A DNA stretch of 64,000 nucleotides from Streptomyces sp. AP-93 (GCF_022808175.1 NZ_JALGBX010000026.1:62001-126000), one strand, 5' to 3'; positions 44,457 to 52,882 are shown, counted from the first letter of the stretch. Notes: generated by a model from the letters alone, not told the origin. Numbers and translations are program-made.

Positions 44457-44517
44457 ACCGTCCAGCCTCCCACCCGCGGGCGCCGGTCCGGACCCCGGAC
44501 CGCGTCCGTGGGGGCGA

Positions 44518-44539
44518 CGTCCGCGTTTCGTAAGGAGTC
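44518..44539 (+). promoter_or_regulatory. 22-bp shared element, copy A
   Basis: The core CGTCCGCGTTTCGTAAGG (44518-44535) plus one mismatch and GTC recurs on the opposite strand at 50561-50582. Here it lies 40 bp before the GT2 operon start, oriented toward it, and in the region shared with the divergent response regulator gene. Confidence 0.65.
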
Positions 44540-44579
44540 CACGGCCCTTTTGCGCGGCCCCGGTTCCTACGGTGAAACC

Positions 44580-45347
44580 GTGAGCGAAACCGTGACGGTA
44601 GACGTCGTACTTCCCTGTCTGAACGAGGCCGAGGCCCTGCCCTGGGTCCTCGCGCGCATCCCGGCCGGCTGGCGGGCCCTGGTCGTGGACAACGGTTCCA
44701 CCGACGGCTCCGCCGAGCTCGCGCGGGCCCTCGGCGCGACCGTGGTCACCGAGTCCCGGCGCGGGTTCGGCGCCGCCTGCCACGCCGGGCTGCTCGCCGC
44801 CGAGGCGGACGTCGTCTGCTTCTGCGACTGCGACGCCTCGCTGGACCCCGGGCTGCTGACCGGCTTCGTGGCGGCCGTCGCCGCGGGCGAGGCCGATCTG
44901 GTGCTCGGCCGACGCCGGCCGCAGGGCCGCGGCGCCTGGCCCGCGCACGCCCGGGCCGGGAACCTGGCGCTGGCCCGGCTGCTCAGCCGCCGGACCGGCC
45001 TGCGGCTGCGCGATCTGGGCCCGATGCGGGCCGCGCGACGGGAGGGCCTGCTCGGGCTGGACCTGTCGGACCGGCGCTCGGGCTACCCGCTGCAGATGGT
45101 GGTCCGGGCCGCAGACGCGGGCTGGCGGATCCGGGAGGTGGACGTGCCGTACCTGCCGCGCTCGGGGAAGTCGAAGGTGACGGGCACCTGGCGGGGCACC
45201 TGGCAGGCGGTGCGCGACATGAGCCGGGTCCTGGCGCAGCCGGCCGACGGCCGTGCTCCCGGCCGGGCCGGAGCGGGCACGCCCTCCGGCGGTGCACCCT
45301 CCGGTGGTGCACCCTCCGGCGGTGCACCCTCCGGCGGTGCCCGATGA
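44580..45347 (+). CDS. family 2 glycosyltransferase
   Basis: 255 aa from a GTG at 44580. GT-A fold: VDVVLPCLNEAEALPWVLAR, VVDNGSTDGSAELARALGA, and the DxD-like metal site CDCDASLDPGLL; RRSGYPLQMVVRAADAGWRI and SGKSKVTGTWRGT are typical of the polyprenol-phosphate mannosyl/glucosyltransferase-like branch. The last 22 residues are four PSGGA repeats coded by a 15-bp minisatellite, which should not be part of the fold. First gene of a three-gene operon with the DUF2064 and methyltransferase genes (4-bp overlaps). Confidence 0.9.
   Translation: MSETVTVDVVLPCLNEAEALPWVLARIPAGWRALVVDNGSTDGSAELARALGATVVTESRRGFGAACHAGLLAAEADVVCFCDCDASLDPGLLTGFVAAVAAGEADLVLGRRRPQGRGAWPAHARAGNLALARLLSRRTGLRLRDLGPMRAARREGLLGLDLSDRRSGYPLQMVVRAADAGWRIREVDVPYLPRSGKSKVTGTWRGTWQAVRDMSRVLAQPADGRAPGRAGAGTPSGGAPSGGAPSGGAPSGGAR
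45282..45341 (+). repeat. 15-bp minisatellite in GT2 gene
   Basis: Four tandem copies of CCCTCCGGCGGTGCA (one base change in copy 2 and one at the very end) encode PSGGA repeats at the C-terminus of the glycosyltransferase. Confidence 0.9.
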
Positions 45348-45967
45348 GCACGACCACCCTGCTGGTGATCGCGAAGGAGCCGGTCCCGGGCCGGGTCAAG
45401 ACCCGGCTCACCCCGCCGTTCACCCCGGCCGAGGCGGCCGCGCTGGCCGGGGCCGCGCTCACCGACACCCTCGCCGCCGTGGCCGCGGCCCCCGCACGGC
45501 GCCGGGTCCTGGTCCTGGAGGGCCGGCCCGGCCCGTGGCTGCCGCCCGGCTTCGAGGTGGTCCCCCAGTGCGCCGGGAGCCTGGACCTGCGGCTCGCCGC
45601 CGCGTTCGGGGCCTGCGACGGGCCGGCGCTGCTGATCGGCATGGACACCCCGCAGGTCACGCCGGAGCTGCTCGACGTCGACTGGTCGGCGTACGAGGCC
45701 TGGTTCGGGCCCGCCGTCGACGGCGGGTTCTGGGCCCTCGGACTGGCCGTCCCGGACCCCGCGCTGCTGCGCGGCGTACCGATGTCGGTCCCCGAGACGG
45801 GCGCGGTCCAGTACGAACGGCTGCGCGCGGCCGGGCTGCGCACCGGCCGGCTGCCCGTGCTGCGTGACGTCGACACCGCCGAGGACGCCCGCCTGGTCGC
45901 CGCCGAGGCCCCGGCGGGCGCCTTCGCCGCGCGGCTGGCGAGCCTCACCCGGCCGGTCCTGCGATGA
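45344..45967 (+). CDS. DUF2064 (nucleotidyltransferase-like) protein
   Basis: 207 aa, start overlapping the GT2 stop by 4 bp. The N-terminal LLVIAKEPVPGRVKTRLTPP is the signature of TIGR04282/DUF2064 proteins, which have a GT-A/CofC-like nucleotide-binding fold; LIGMDTPQVTPELL and VDGGFWALGLAVPDPALLRG complete it. The role is unproven; family members neighbour GT2 enzymes and may make or transfer an activated sugar. Its own downstream overlap with the methyltransferase gene supports one pathway. Confidence 0.88.
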   Translation: MSTTTLLVIAKEPVPGRVKTRLTPPFTPAEAAALAGAALTDTLAAVAAAPARRRVLVLEGRPGPWLPPGFEVVPQCAGSLDLRLAAAFGACDGPALLIGMDTPQVTPELLDVDWSAYEAWFGPAVDGGFWALGLAVPDPALLRGVPMSVPETGAVQYERLRAAGLRTGRLPVLRDVDTAEDARLVAAEAPAGAFAARLASLTRPVLR

Positions 45968-46665
45968 CCACGCTCACCTCGGGCGGGGCCCGGCCCGGCG
46001 GTCCGGTCACCGCCTGGTCGGCAGACCCGTACACGGTGGCCCTGCGCCGCGGCCGGGGACCGCTCTACCTGCGGCGGGGCGACGGGTGGCTGCTCCCGCT
46101 GGACGTGGAGCGCTGGTGCGAGGCTCCGGACGGCGCCGACCGGACGGTGCTGGGCCGCTGCCGGGGCGCCGTCCTCGACATCGGCTGCGGTCCCGGCCGG
46201 CTGGTGTCCGCGCTCGCCGCCCGCGGGCACCGGGCCCTGGGCATCGACGTCAGCCCGGAGGCGGTGGCCCGGACCGCCCGCTCGGGCGGCGCCGCCTTGC
46301 ACCGGTCGGTCTTCGACACCCTTCCGGGCGAAGGGCGTTGGGACACGGCGCTGCTCATCGACGGGAACATCGGCATCGGCGGTGATCCCTCGGCGCTGCT
46401 GCGCCGGGCGGCCGAGGTGCTCGCGGTGACCGGCTCGCTGATCGTGGAGTGCGCGCAGGCGGAGAACGGGGCCGACGTGGACGAACGCTGCGAGGTCCGG
46501 GTGGCCGACGGCCGCGGCGGCCTCGGTACGCCCTTCCCCTGGGCCCGCGTCGGCCCGGCGGCCCTGGCCCGGCACGCGGAGTCGGCCGGCTGGGCCCGGG
46601 CCGGCCGCTGGACGGCGGCGGGCCGGCCCTTCAGCGTACTGACGCGCGGGGCCGCAGCCCCGTAG
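45964..46665 (+). CDS. SAM-dependent methyltransferase
   Basis: 233 aa, ATG overlapping the DUF2064 stop. Class I methyltransferase: motif I GAVLDIGCGPGRLVSALAAR at about residue 70, then ALGIDVSPEAVARTARSG and WDTALLIDGNIGIGGDPSAL. The acceptor substrate is unknown; operon partners suggest a glycolipid or polyprenyl sugar. Last gene of the GT2 operon; it ends 18 bp before the oppositely oriented serine hydrolase gene. Confidence 0.88.
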   Translation: MTTLTSGGARPGGPVTAWSADPYTVALRRGRGPLYLRRGDGWLLPLDVERWCEAPDGADRTVLGRCRGAVLDIGCGPGRLVSALAARGHRALGIDVSPEAVARTARSGGAALHRSVFDTLPGEGRWDTALLIDGNIGIGGDPSALLRRAAEVLAVTGSLIVECAQAENGADVDERCEVRVADGRGGLGTPFPWARVGPAALARHAESAGWARAGRWTAAGRPFSVLTRGAAAP

Positions 46666-46683
46666 CCGGGGGGCGTCGCGCCG

Positions 46684-47799
46684 TCAGTGCAGTCCCGCGT
46701 ACGCGGCCATGACGATCTCCATGCCGCGGTCGTCCTCCCGCCGGTCCCGGTCGACCATCTGGTTCATGACGTAGGCCACCGTCATCCGTGATGCGGGATC
46801 GCTCACGACGAGCGAGCCGCCCCAGCCGCCCCAGCCGAAGGTGTTGCCGAACTTCCCGAAGCCCGCCGTCCAGGACATCGGCGCACCCAGAACGCGGTCC
46901 GCGCCGCCGAACACCTCCTGCCAGGCGGGCTCGCACCCCTGGGGGGACAGCAGTCGCACACCGCCGGCCGTGCCGCGGTTCGCCAGTACCGACTGGACCA
47001 GGGCGACGGAGCGGGCGTTGCCGAAGCCGTTCACCGCGGGGATCTGCGCACGGCGCCACGCCGGGGAGTTGACGTCCTTGACCCGGACGGCGACGCCGGC
47101 GCTCTCCCGGTGTGCGCCGTCCGGTCCGGGCGGCGCGGTGGCGGCGTACTCGTCAGTCAGTGACGGCGGCGCGATGAGCGGTGCGACGCGGTGGTCGTGC
47201 TCCGGGAGGAGCCCGATGTGGAAATCCGCGCCCAGCGGCCCGGCCACCTCCTGCGCGAAGAACTCTCCGAGGGTGCGGCCGGTGATGCGGCGGACGATCT
47301 CCCCGACGAGGAACCCGAAGGTGAGCGCGTGATAGCCGGCGGCCGTTCCTGGTTCCCATTCGGGCGCCTGCGCGGCCAGCCCTGCCGTCACGCGCTCCCA
47401 GTCGTAGAGCTCCTCGACCGCTTGCACGCCGGACAGGTCCGGCAGCCCCGCGGTGTGTGACAGTACGTGCCGCACCAGCACGCCCTCCTTGCCCGCCGCG
47501 GCGAACTCGGGCCAGTAGGCGGCGACCGGCGCGGACAGATCGAGGCGGCCGCGGTCGGCCAGGATCAGCGCGCACAGGGCCGTCATGTTCTTGGTCGTCG
47601 AGTTCACGGCGGTGAGGGTGTCGCGCTCCCAGCCGACGGAACGCTCCGCGTCGGCGTACCCGCCCCAGATGTCGACCACCGGCTCGCCGTCGAGGTAGAC
47701 GGCCGCCGAGGCGCCCACGTCGTCCTTGGCCAGCACCCCTGCGAGTGCCTCGTGGACCGCACCGAACCGCGGCTCGCAGTAACCCTTAATGTCGTTCAT
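46684..47799 (-). CDS. serine hydrolase (class C beta-lactamase fold)
   Basis: 371 aa from MNDIKGYCEPRFGAVHEALA at 47799. The SxxK motif is in AVNSTTKNMTALCALILADR (Ser-Thr-Thr-Lys near residue 67) and the second motif in GTAAGYHALTFGFLVGEIVR; SWTAGFGKFGNTFGWGGWGG carries the Gly-rich C-terminal active-site strand. It is an esterase or peptidase of the beta-lactamase family with no signal peptide, so it is probably cytoplasmic. It is divergent from an AraC-type gene 86 bp away, its likely regulator. Confidence 0.9.
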   Translation of the reverse strand: MNDIKGYCEPRFGAVHEALAGVLAKDDVGASAAVYLDGEPVVDIWGGYADAERSVGWERDTLTAVNSTTKNMTALCALILADRGRLDLSAPVAAYWPEFAAAGKEGVLVRHVLSHTAGLPDLSGVQAVEELYDWERVTAGLAAQAPEWEPGTAAGYHALTFGFLVGEIVRRITGRTLGEFFAQEVAGPLGADFHIGLLPEHDHRVAPLIAPPSLTDEYAATAPPGPDGAHRESAGVAVRVKDVNSPAWRRAQIPAVNGFGNARSVALVQSVLANRGTAGGVRLLSPQGCEPAWQEVFGGADRVLGAPMSWTAGFGKFGNTFGWGGWGGSLVVSDPASRMTVAYVMNQMVDRDRREDDRGMEIVMAAYAGLH

Positions 47800-47885
47800 G
47801 GGTGTAAGCCTCGGGCAGCGCCACGGCTTGCCGCCCGACAGTTCCCGCACCGGATGTGTCGGGTGGGCGAGGAAGGACGGACAGC

Positions 47886-48767
47886 GTGCTGGAGCGGCTG
47901 AACCAGGCGTTGGAGCACCTGGAGTCCCGCCTCGACCGGGAGATCGACATGGCCGAGGTGGCCCGGATCGCCGCGGTGTCGGAGTACCACTTCCGGCGGC
48001 TGTTGTCCGCGCTCGCCGGGATGCCCCTCGCGGTCTACGTCCGGCGCCGGCGGATGACGCTCGCCGGGGCGGAGGTACTGGCCGGGGAGCTGACGCTGCT
48101 CGATGTCGCGGTGCGGTACGGGTACGGCTCGGGCGAGGCGTTCGCCAGGGCGTTCCGGTCGGTGCACGGCATCGGGCCGGGCGAGGCCCGGCGCACGGGC
48201 GCGGTGCTCACGGCGCAGCCCCGCATGTCCTTCCGTGTCGTCGTCGAGGGAAGTACGGCCATGCGGTACCGGATCGTGGAGAAGGAATCCTTCCGGGTCG
48301 TCGGCAGGAAGGCCCGGGTGCCGCTGGTGCACGAGGGGCCCAACGCGGCTGCCACGGCCCACGTGGAGAGCCTGGACGAGCAGGCGGTCGTGCGGATGAA
48401 GGCGCTGGCCGGCCAGGAGCCGGAGGGGATCTTCTCGGCGGTGGTGCACCTGAGCGACAGCCGGGAGGAGGGCGCCGAGGTGGACTACTGGGTCGGTGTG
48501 GCGACCGCCCCGGAGACGGCCGCCGAGGAGCTCGACGCCCTCGACGTGCCGGCCGGGACCTGGGCGGTCTTCGACAACCGCGGGCCCTACCCGAGCTCCC
48601 TCCAGGAGCTGTGGCGAGACGTGTTCACCCAGTGGTTCCCCTCGAACCCGTACGCGAGCCGGCCGGGTCCGGAGTTCCTCCGGACGCAGCCGGTGGAGAT
48701 CGGCGCGGAGACCGACTCCCAGCTGTGGATCCCGGTCGAGCGGGGCGGCGGCGGGAGCGCCGACTGA
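47886..48767 (+). CDS. AraC-family regulator with GyrI-like domain
   Basis: 293 aa from a GTG at 47886 with GGAAGGA upstream; a GTG at 47856 would add ten residues. Residues 1-105 are two AraC helix-turn-helix units (DMAEVARIAAVSEYHFRRLL and LLDVAVRYGYGSGEAFARAF). Residues about 120-293 are a GyrI-like effector-binding domain (MRYRIVEKESFRVVGRKARV, WAVFDNRGPYPSSLQELWRD). This arrangement is usual for sensors of small hydrophobic compounds. The serine hydrolase gene is its divergent neighbour and likely target. Confidence 0.92.
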   Translation: MLERLNQALEHLESRLDREIDMAEVARIAAVSEYHFRRLLSALAGMPLAVYVRRRRMTLAGAEVLAGELTLLDVAVRYGYGSGEAFARAFRSVHGIGPGEARRTGAVLTAQPRMSFRVVVEGSTAMRYRIVEKESFRVVGRKARVPLVHEGPNAAATAHVESLDEQAVVRMKALAGQEPEGIFSAVVHLSDSREEGAEVDYWVGVATAPETAAEELDALDVPAGTWAVFDNRGPYPSSLQELWRDVFTQWFPSNPYASRPGPEFLRTQPVEIGAETDSQLWIPVERGGGGSAD

Positions 48768-48768
48768 G

Positions 48769-49200
48769 CTACTTGTCCCCCGATGCCGCCGGGGCGGCTT
48801 CGCCGGGTCCGGGCCGTGAGCTGCGCCACCTGCCCACGGCCGCCATCGCCCCGGCGGCGACCGCCACCGCCGCGAGCACCAGGAGCAGGTTCCGTCCGTA
48901 CGGCAGCGGCAGGGCCGACGGGTTCGGCGGCGTCCCCGGTCGCAGCAGCAGGGGCAGGGTGACCAGTACGAGCACGCCCGCCGTCAGCAGGGCTCCCCGT
49001 ACGAGGCCCCGCGCGGGCACGGCGGCGACGGCGAGGCCGGCCGCCAGCACGAGGGGCGCGATGATCCCGTCGTGCAGGACGACCGCCCCGCCCATCCACA
49101 CCAGCACGTCGAGGGGGTCGGGCAGCTCCGCCAGCAGCCGGCCGCCGACGGCGATCAACAGCAGTCCGGCGCCGCCCAGGAGCAGACGCACGCTCTTCAC
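48769..49200 (-). CDS. small membrane protein of oxidoreductase operon
   Basis: 143 aa from a GTG overlapping the oxidoreductase stop (GTGA). Three or four hydrophobic segments (VRLLLGGAGLLLIAVGGRLL, APLVLAAGLAVAAVPARGLV, LLTAGVLVLVTLPLLLRPGT, NLLLVLAAVAVAAGAMAAVG). I do not recognise the family. Translational coupling to the molybdopterin protein suggests a partner subunit. It ends one base from the stop of the convergent AraC gene. Confidence 0.85.
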   Translation of the reverse strand: MKSVRLLLGGAGLLLIAVGGRLLAELPDPLDVLVWMGGAVVLHDGIIAPLVLAAGLAVAAVPARGLVRGALLTAGVLVLVTLPLLLRPGTPPNPSALPLPYGRNLLLVLAAVAVAAGAMAAVGRWRSSRPGPGEAAPAASGDK

Positions 49201-50528
49201 AGCACCTCCAGCAGGGTGACCCATTTGGTCTGCAGGACTCCGGGCCGGTTCGGCGCGATGACGCGCGCCGGGTAGCCGTGGTCGGCGGTCAGGGTCTGGC
49301 CGTTCAGTTCCAGCGCGAGCAGGGTCAGCGGGTCCTCGGCGTAGTCGCGGCCCATCTCCATCACCCGGTAGGAGCCGGCCGTTTCCAGCGAGGTGACCCT
49401 CAGTCCTGCCCCGGACGGGGCGCCCGCCCGGGCCATCAGGTCGCGGATCCGGACGCCGCTCCAGCGCGCTTCCACGCTCCAGCCCTCCACGCACGCGATC
49501 GGCAGCCGCGCCTGCGTCCTGGGCAGGGCGCGGAGTTGATCGAGCGTCAGGGTGTAGGGGGTGGGGCCGCGCACCTCCAGCCGCCAGTCCCGCATCGCCC
49601 GCTCTGTGACCCCGGCGGCCGCGGCCGTGCGGTTGACCGGGAGCCCCTGCGGTCCGTGGTCGGGGTGCCGCGGCGCGAGCAGGTCGAGCCGCTTGAGCGG
49701 GGTGAAGGACTGGCCGACGGTGGTGAGGGTGACCGCTCCGACGGCCGCGCCGACGCCGAGCATCAGGGAACGCCGGTCCGGACCGTCCTGGGCGGGCAGT
49801 CGGAGCGTTCCGGGCGACCGGCGGCTCCAGTGGGCCTTGATCTCGGGGGCTTTGACGGCCAGGTGCAGGAGAATCGAGCCGGTCACGACCCAGGCGAGCG
49901 CGAAGTGCGTCTGGATGAAGCCGAACGGCCACGGGTACCACTCGGCGATGTTGAGGAGTCCGGTGAAGACCTGGAGGACGGCGGAGGCCACCAGCACCGC
50001 CACCGACAGCCGCTCCAGCCCGTGCCGGACACCGCGCACCGGGGGCCATACGAACAGCCTCGGGTACACCGTCCACAGTTTGGCCAGCAGGAGCACGATC
50101 GCCGCGAGCCCGGTGGCGATGTGCAGGCCCTGGCTGAGCCGGTAGCCCCAGACCGGGCGGCTGGGCAGCGAGTCCGCGGCCCAGCCGGGCGGGTGCTGGA
50201 GGTAGTGGCTGATCAGGCCGGTCGCGAAGCAGACCGCGAAGGCCACGCCGAGCCAGCGGCCGATGGCCGTGGCGGTGCGGGCGTCGTGCAGCCGGCCTCC
50301 GAAGGCGGGCGGGCGCAGCGGGAAGCGGGGGCCGGGTTCCGGCGGGGTGGGGGGCGGCGACGGGGGCGGAGGTGGGGGCGGCGGAACGGACGGGGGCACG
50401 GACGGAGGTGGGGGCGGCGGAACGGACGGCGGCACGGACGGAGGTGGGGGCGGCGGAACGGACGGCGGCACGGACGGCGGCATGGGCGGCGGCACGGACG
50501 GCGGCACGGGCGGAGTCATGCCCTCCAT
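49197..50528 (-). CDS. membrane molybdopterin-dependent oxidoreductase
   Basis: 443 aa. Start ATG at 50528 or 50519. Residues 1-60 are a proline-rich tail coded by a 36-bp minisatellite. Residues about 80-230 contain a cytochrome b561-like bundle with histidines in HIATGLAAIVLLLAKLW and SILLHLAVKAP. Residues about 280-440 form the sulfite-oxidase-type molybdopterin domain, with the Mo-ligand Cys in ARLPIACVEGWSVEARWSGV and HGYPARVIAPNRPGVLQTKW. It probably passes electrons between the membrane and an outside substrate. It is coupled to the small membrane protein gene; a 22-bp element upstream matches one before the GT2 operon. Confidence 0.9.
   Translation of the reverse strand: MEGMTPPVPPSVPPPMPPSVPPSVPPPPPPSVPPSVPPPPPPSVPPSVPPPPPPPPSPPPTPPEPGPRFPLRPPAFGGRLHDARTATAIGRWLGVAFAVCFATGLISHYLQHPPGWAADSLPSRPVWGYRLSQGLHIATGLAAIVLLLAKLWTVYPRLFVWPPVRGVRHGLERLSVAVLVASAVLQVFTGLLNIAEWYPWPFGFIQTHFALAWVVTGSILLHLAVKAPEIKAHWSRRSPGTLRLPAQDGPDRRSLMLGVGAAVGAVTLTTVGQSFTPLKRLDLLAPRHPDHGPQGLPVNRTAAAAGVTERAMRDWRLEVRGPTPYTLTLDQLRALPRTQARLPIACVEGWSVEARWSGVRIRDLMARAGAPSGAGLRVTSLETAGSYRVMEMGRDYAEDPLTLLALELNGQTLTADHGYPARVIAPNRPGVLQTKWVTLLEVL
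50380..50487 (-). repeat. 36-bp minisatellite in oxidoreductase gene
   Basis: Three tandem 36-bp units (starting 50380, 50416 and 50452) differ by only a few bases and continue in degenerate form to 50515. They encode the Pro/Ser/Val tail (PPSVPPSVPPPPP units) at the protein N-terminus. Confidence 0.85.
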
Positions 50529-50560
50529 GAGAGCGCCGCCGGGCCCACCGCGGGCGGCCC

Positions 50561-50582
50561 GACACCTTACGAAACGCGGACG
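50561..50582 (-). promoter_or_regulatory. 22-bp shared element, copy B
   Basis: On the minus strand this reads CGTCCGCGTTTCGTAAGG followed by T and GTC; it matches copy A at 44518-44539 in 21 of 22 bases. It lies 33 bp before the oxidoreductase start, oriented toward it, in the region shared with the divergent GT87 gene. Confidence 0.65.
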
Positions 50583-50633
50583 CCGGGCCGGGTCGCCCGC
50601 CCGGCGGCGCCCCGCGCTGCCAGGCTGGCCCGT

Positions 50634-52064
50634 ATGGACCACCCCCGCGCCCGGACGCTCCTCACCGTGCTGCTGCTCGCCGCGCTGACCGCCGTGCTCG
50701 TGCCCGCCGTCCGCGAGGAGGGCTACTTCGCCGACCCGGCCGGGCTCACCTGGTGGTACGCGGCCGCCTGGACGCTGTTCGGCGCGGCCGCCTGGTCCCT
50801 GCGGCGGGTGCCGGAGCGGTACGTGGTCCCGCTCGTGCTGGCAGGTGCGCTGGCCGTCTGCGCCGCGGGGCTCTCCGGGCCGCCGCTGACCAGCACCGAT
50901 TCCTTCCGCTACGCCTGGGACGGGCGGGTGCAGGGCGCCGGCATCTCCCCGTACGACCACGCCCCCGCCGATCCGGCGCTGCGGGCCCTGCGCGACGACT
51001 GGCTGTTCCCGCGCGGCGGGGCCGCCTGCGCCGGGCCCGACCGGGTGGCCGTCGAGCCGGGGGTGTGCACCCGCATCAACCGGCCTTCCGTCCACACCGT
51101 CTATCCGCCCGTCGCGGAGGGCTGGTTCGGGCTGGTCCACGCCCTGTCCCCGCCGGGCGTGCGGCACAAGGCCCTGCAGACCGGCGGGGCCCTGCTCGCG
51201 CTCGCCGTCACCGGGGCGCTGCTGCTGGTCCAGCGCCGCCGGGGCGCGCGCCCGCGTACCGCCGCGTACTGGGCCTGGTGTCCCGCGGTGGCGGTGGAGG
51301 CGGTGAACAACGCGCACGTCGACGTGCTCGCCGTCCTGCTGTCGGTGGCGGCGCTGGGCGTGGTGGTGCGCCGACGCCCGCTCGGCGGAGCCCTGTTCGG
51401 GCTGGCGATCGCGGCGAAGCTGCTGCCCGCGGTGCTGCTTCCGGGCGCGCTGGCCGGCGTACGGAGGTGGCGGGACGCGGCGGCGCTGCTGTTGCCCGCG
51501 GCCGCGGTGGTGGGCCTGGCGTACCTGCCGTACGTACTGGTCTCGCGCGCGTCGGTCTTCGGCTACCTGGGGGGCTACGCCGAGGAGGAGGGGTACGAGG
51601 ACCCGGGCGCGGGCGGCCGCTACGCACTGCTGCGCCTGGTGCTCCCGGACTCCTGGTCGGTGCCCGCGGTCGCGGTCGGGATGCTGGCGGTGACGGCGTA
51701 CGTCTGGCGGCGCGGGGATCCGCAGCAGCCGTGGAGCGCGGCGCTGCTGGTGACGGGAACGGCGTTCCTGCTGATGACTCCGGGGTACTCCTGGTACGCA
51801 CTGCTGCTGATCGCGCTGGTGGCGCTGGACGGCCGCGCCGAGTGGCTGGGGGTAGCGCTCGCGGGGGCGGCGGCGTACGTCTCGGTGCGCGCGCTGGGCG
51901 GGGCGACGATCCCGGTGGCGTACGGGCTGGCGGCGGCCGCCGTGCTCGTGGGGTGGGCGCTGCGGCGGCGGGCGGCGGCCCGGGGCGGCACGGGAGTCCG
52001 ACCCGGTCCGCCGCCTCACGCTCCTCGGAGCAAGGGTCAGCCGATGTGGAACGGGTCCCCGTAA
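50634..52064 (+). CDS. GT87-type polyprenyl mannosyltransferase
   Basis: 476 aa, about eleven hydrophobic helices. The external-loop motif DSFRYAWDGRVQGAGISPYD and the following INRPSVHTVYPPVAEGWFGL are typical of GT87/DUF2029 integral membrane mannosyltransferases that use polyprenyl-phosphate sugars; AVNNAHVDVLAVLLSVAALG and IAAKLLPAVLLPGALAGVRR support it. It would glycosylate a lipid or protein outside. Its last 28 bp overlap the end of the convergent chitosanase gene. Divergent from the oxidoreductase gene and possibly co-regulated with it. Confidence 0.88.
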   Translation: MDHPRARTLLTVLLLAALTAVLVPAVREEGYFADPAGLTWWYAAAWTLFGAAAWSLRRVPERYVVPLVLAGALAVCAAGLSGPPLTSTDSFRYAWDGRVQGAGISPYDHAPADPALRALRDDWLFPRGGAACAGPDRVAVEPGVCTRINRPSVHTVYPPVAEGWFGLVHALSPPGVRHKALQTGGALLALAVTGALLLVQRRRGARPRTAAYWAWCPAVAVEAVNNAHVDVLAVLLSVAALGVVVRRRPLGGALFGLAIAAKLLPAVLLPGALAGVRRWRDAAALLLPAAAVVGLAYLPYVLVSRASVFGYLGGYAEEEGYEDPGAGGRYALLRLVLPDSWSVPAVAVGMLAVTAYVWRRGDPQQPWSAALLVTGTAFLLMTPGYSWYALLLIALVALDGRAEWLGVALAGAAAYVSVRALGGATIPVAYGLAAAAVLVGWALRRRAAARGGTGVRPGPPPHAPRSKGQPMWNGSP

Positions 52065-52882
52065 ACCTTCCAGTCCAGGGGGGTGTTGAGGTTCAGGTTG
52101 CCCTTCTTGAGCCACACCCGCTGGGCCGTGTCGACGCGGCTGGTGTCGCTGTGCGCCTCCTCCTGCTTCATCGCCCAGACCCGGGCGTCGAGGAAGGCGT
52201 TCAGCCAGGTGGTCTCGTTGCCGCCCTGGGCCGGGGGCTTGGCCTTGGAGAGGGCGCGCTTGCGGATGTTGCGGAAGCTGGTGGAGTCGGTGCCGTCGCC
52301 GTGCATGACGGTGGCGTCGTAGTAGATGAACTGGCCGAGCACGCCGACTCCGTCGGACTTGCCGCGGCTCACGGACGGGTTGAAGTAGACCCGGTCGCGC
52401 TCGTGGTCCTGGGCCTTCTTGAAGACGGAGTCGGAGGCCGCCTTCACCCAGTCCTTGGTGAAGTTGGGGTCGAGGCCGGCGTGCGAATCGCTGCCGTCGA
52501 CCTTGCGCAGCGCCGGGAGGTACTTGGCGAGCACGTTGCCGGGCTTGATCTGCGTGTAGTACTCGACGAGTTCGAGCATGTCGTGGGTGCCGGAACAGAA
52601 GCCGATGATGCCGGCCGTGTAGCCGCGGCCGTCGCCTATGTCCTCGATGTACTTGTACTGCGCCTTCCAGTTCAGCGAGGAGTTCTCGGCGCTGGAGACG
52701 ATCTGCATGGCGATGTCCTTCTTCACCGGGTCGTCGAGTCCGACGGCGGCGGCCGGAACCTGCGCGGAGGCCGGCGCCGCGGTGGGGGCGACGGCGGTCG
52801 CGTGGGCGGTGACGGGCACGGCGAGAAGGGTGGCGCCGAGCAGGGTACTTACGGCCAGTCGCTTGCGGTGGGGGGTGAACAC
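52037..52882 (-). CDS. csn: secreted chitosanase GH46
   Basis: 281 aa from a GTG at 52882 with GGAGG 4 nt upstream. Signal peptide: FTPHRKRLAVSTLLGATLLA, then AVPVTAHATA; an Ala/Pro linker to about residue 48. The catalytic residues of family 46 are present: Glu66 in IVSSAENSSLNWKAQYKYIE and Asp84 in EDIGDGRGYTAGIIG, with the 18-residue spacing of the N174 enzyme. It cuts chitosan outside the cell. A GTTAGGAAACTTTACT element upstream resembles the operator of chitosan-responsive repressors (from memory). Confidence 0.96.
   Translation of the reverse strand: MFTPHRKRLAVSTLLGATLLAVPVTAHATAVAPTAAPASAQVPAAAVGLDDPVKKDIAMQIVSSAENSSLNWKAQYKYIEDIGDGRGYTAGIIGFCSGTHDMLELVEYYTQIKPGNVLAKYLPALRKVDGSDSHAGLDPNFTKDWVKAASDSVFKKAQDHERDRVYFNPSVSRGKSDGVGVLGQFIYYDATVMHGDGTDSTSFRNIRKRALSKAKPPAQGGNETTWLNAFLDARVWAMKQEEAHSDTSRVDTAQRVWLKKGNLNLNTPLDWKVYGDPFHIG

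Noticed and set aside
50380..50515. Evenly spaced repeats considered as a CRISPR array
   Set aside because: Units are contiguous with no spacers and lie in frame inside a coding region; the same holds for 60633-60692 and 45282-45341.
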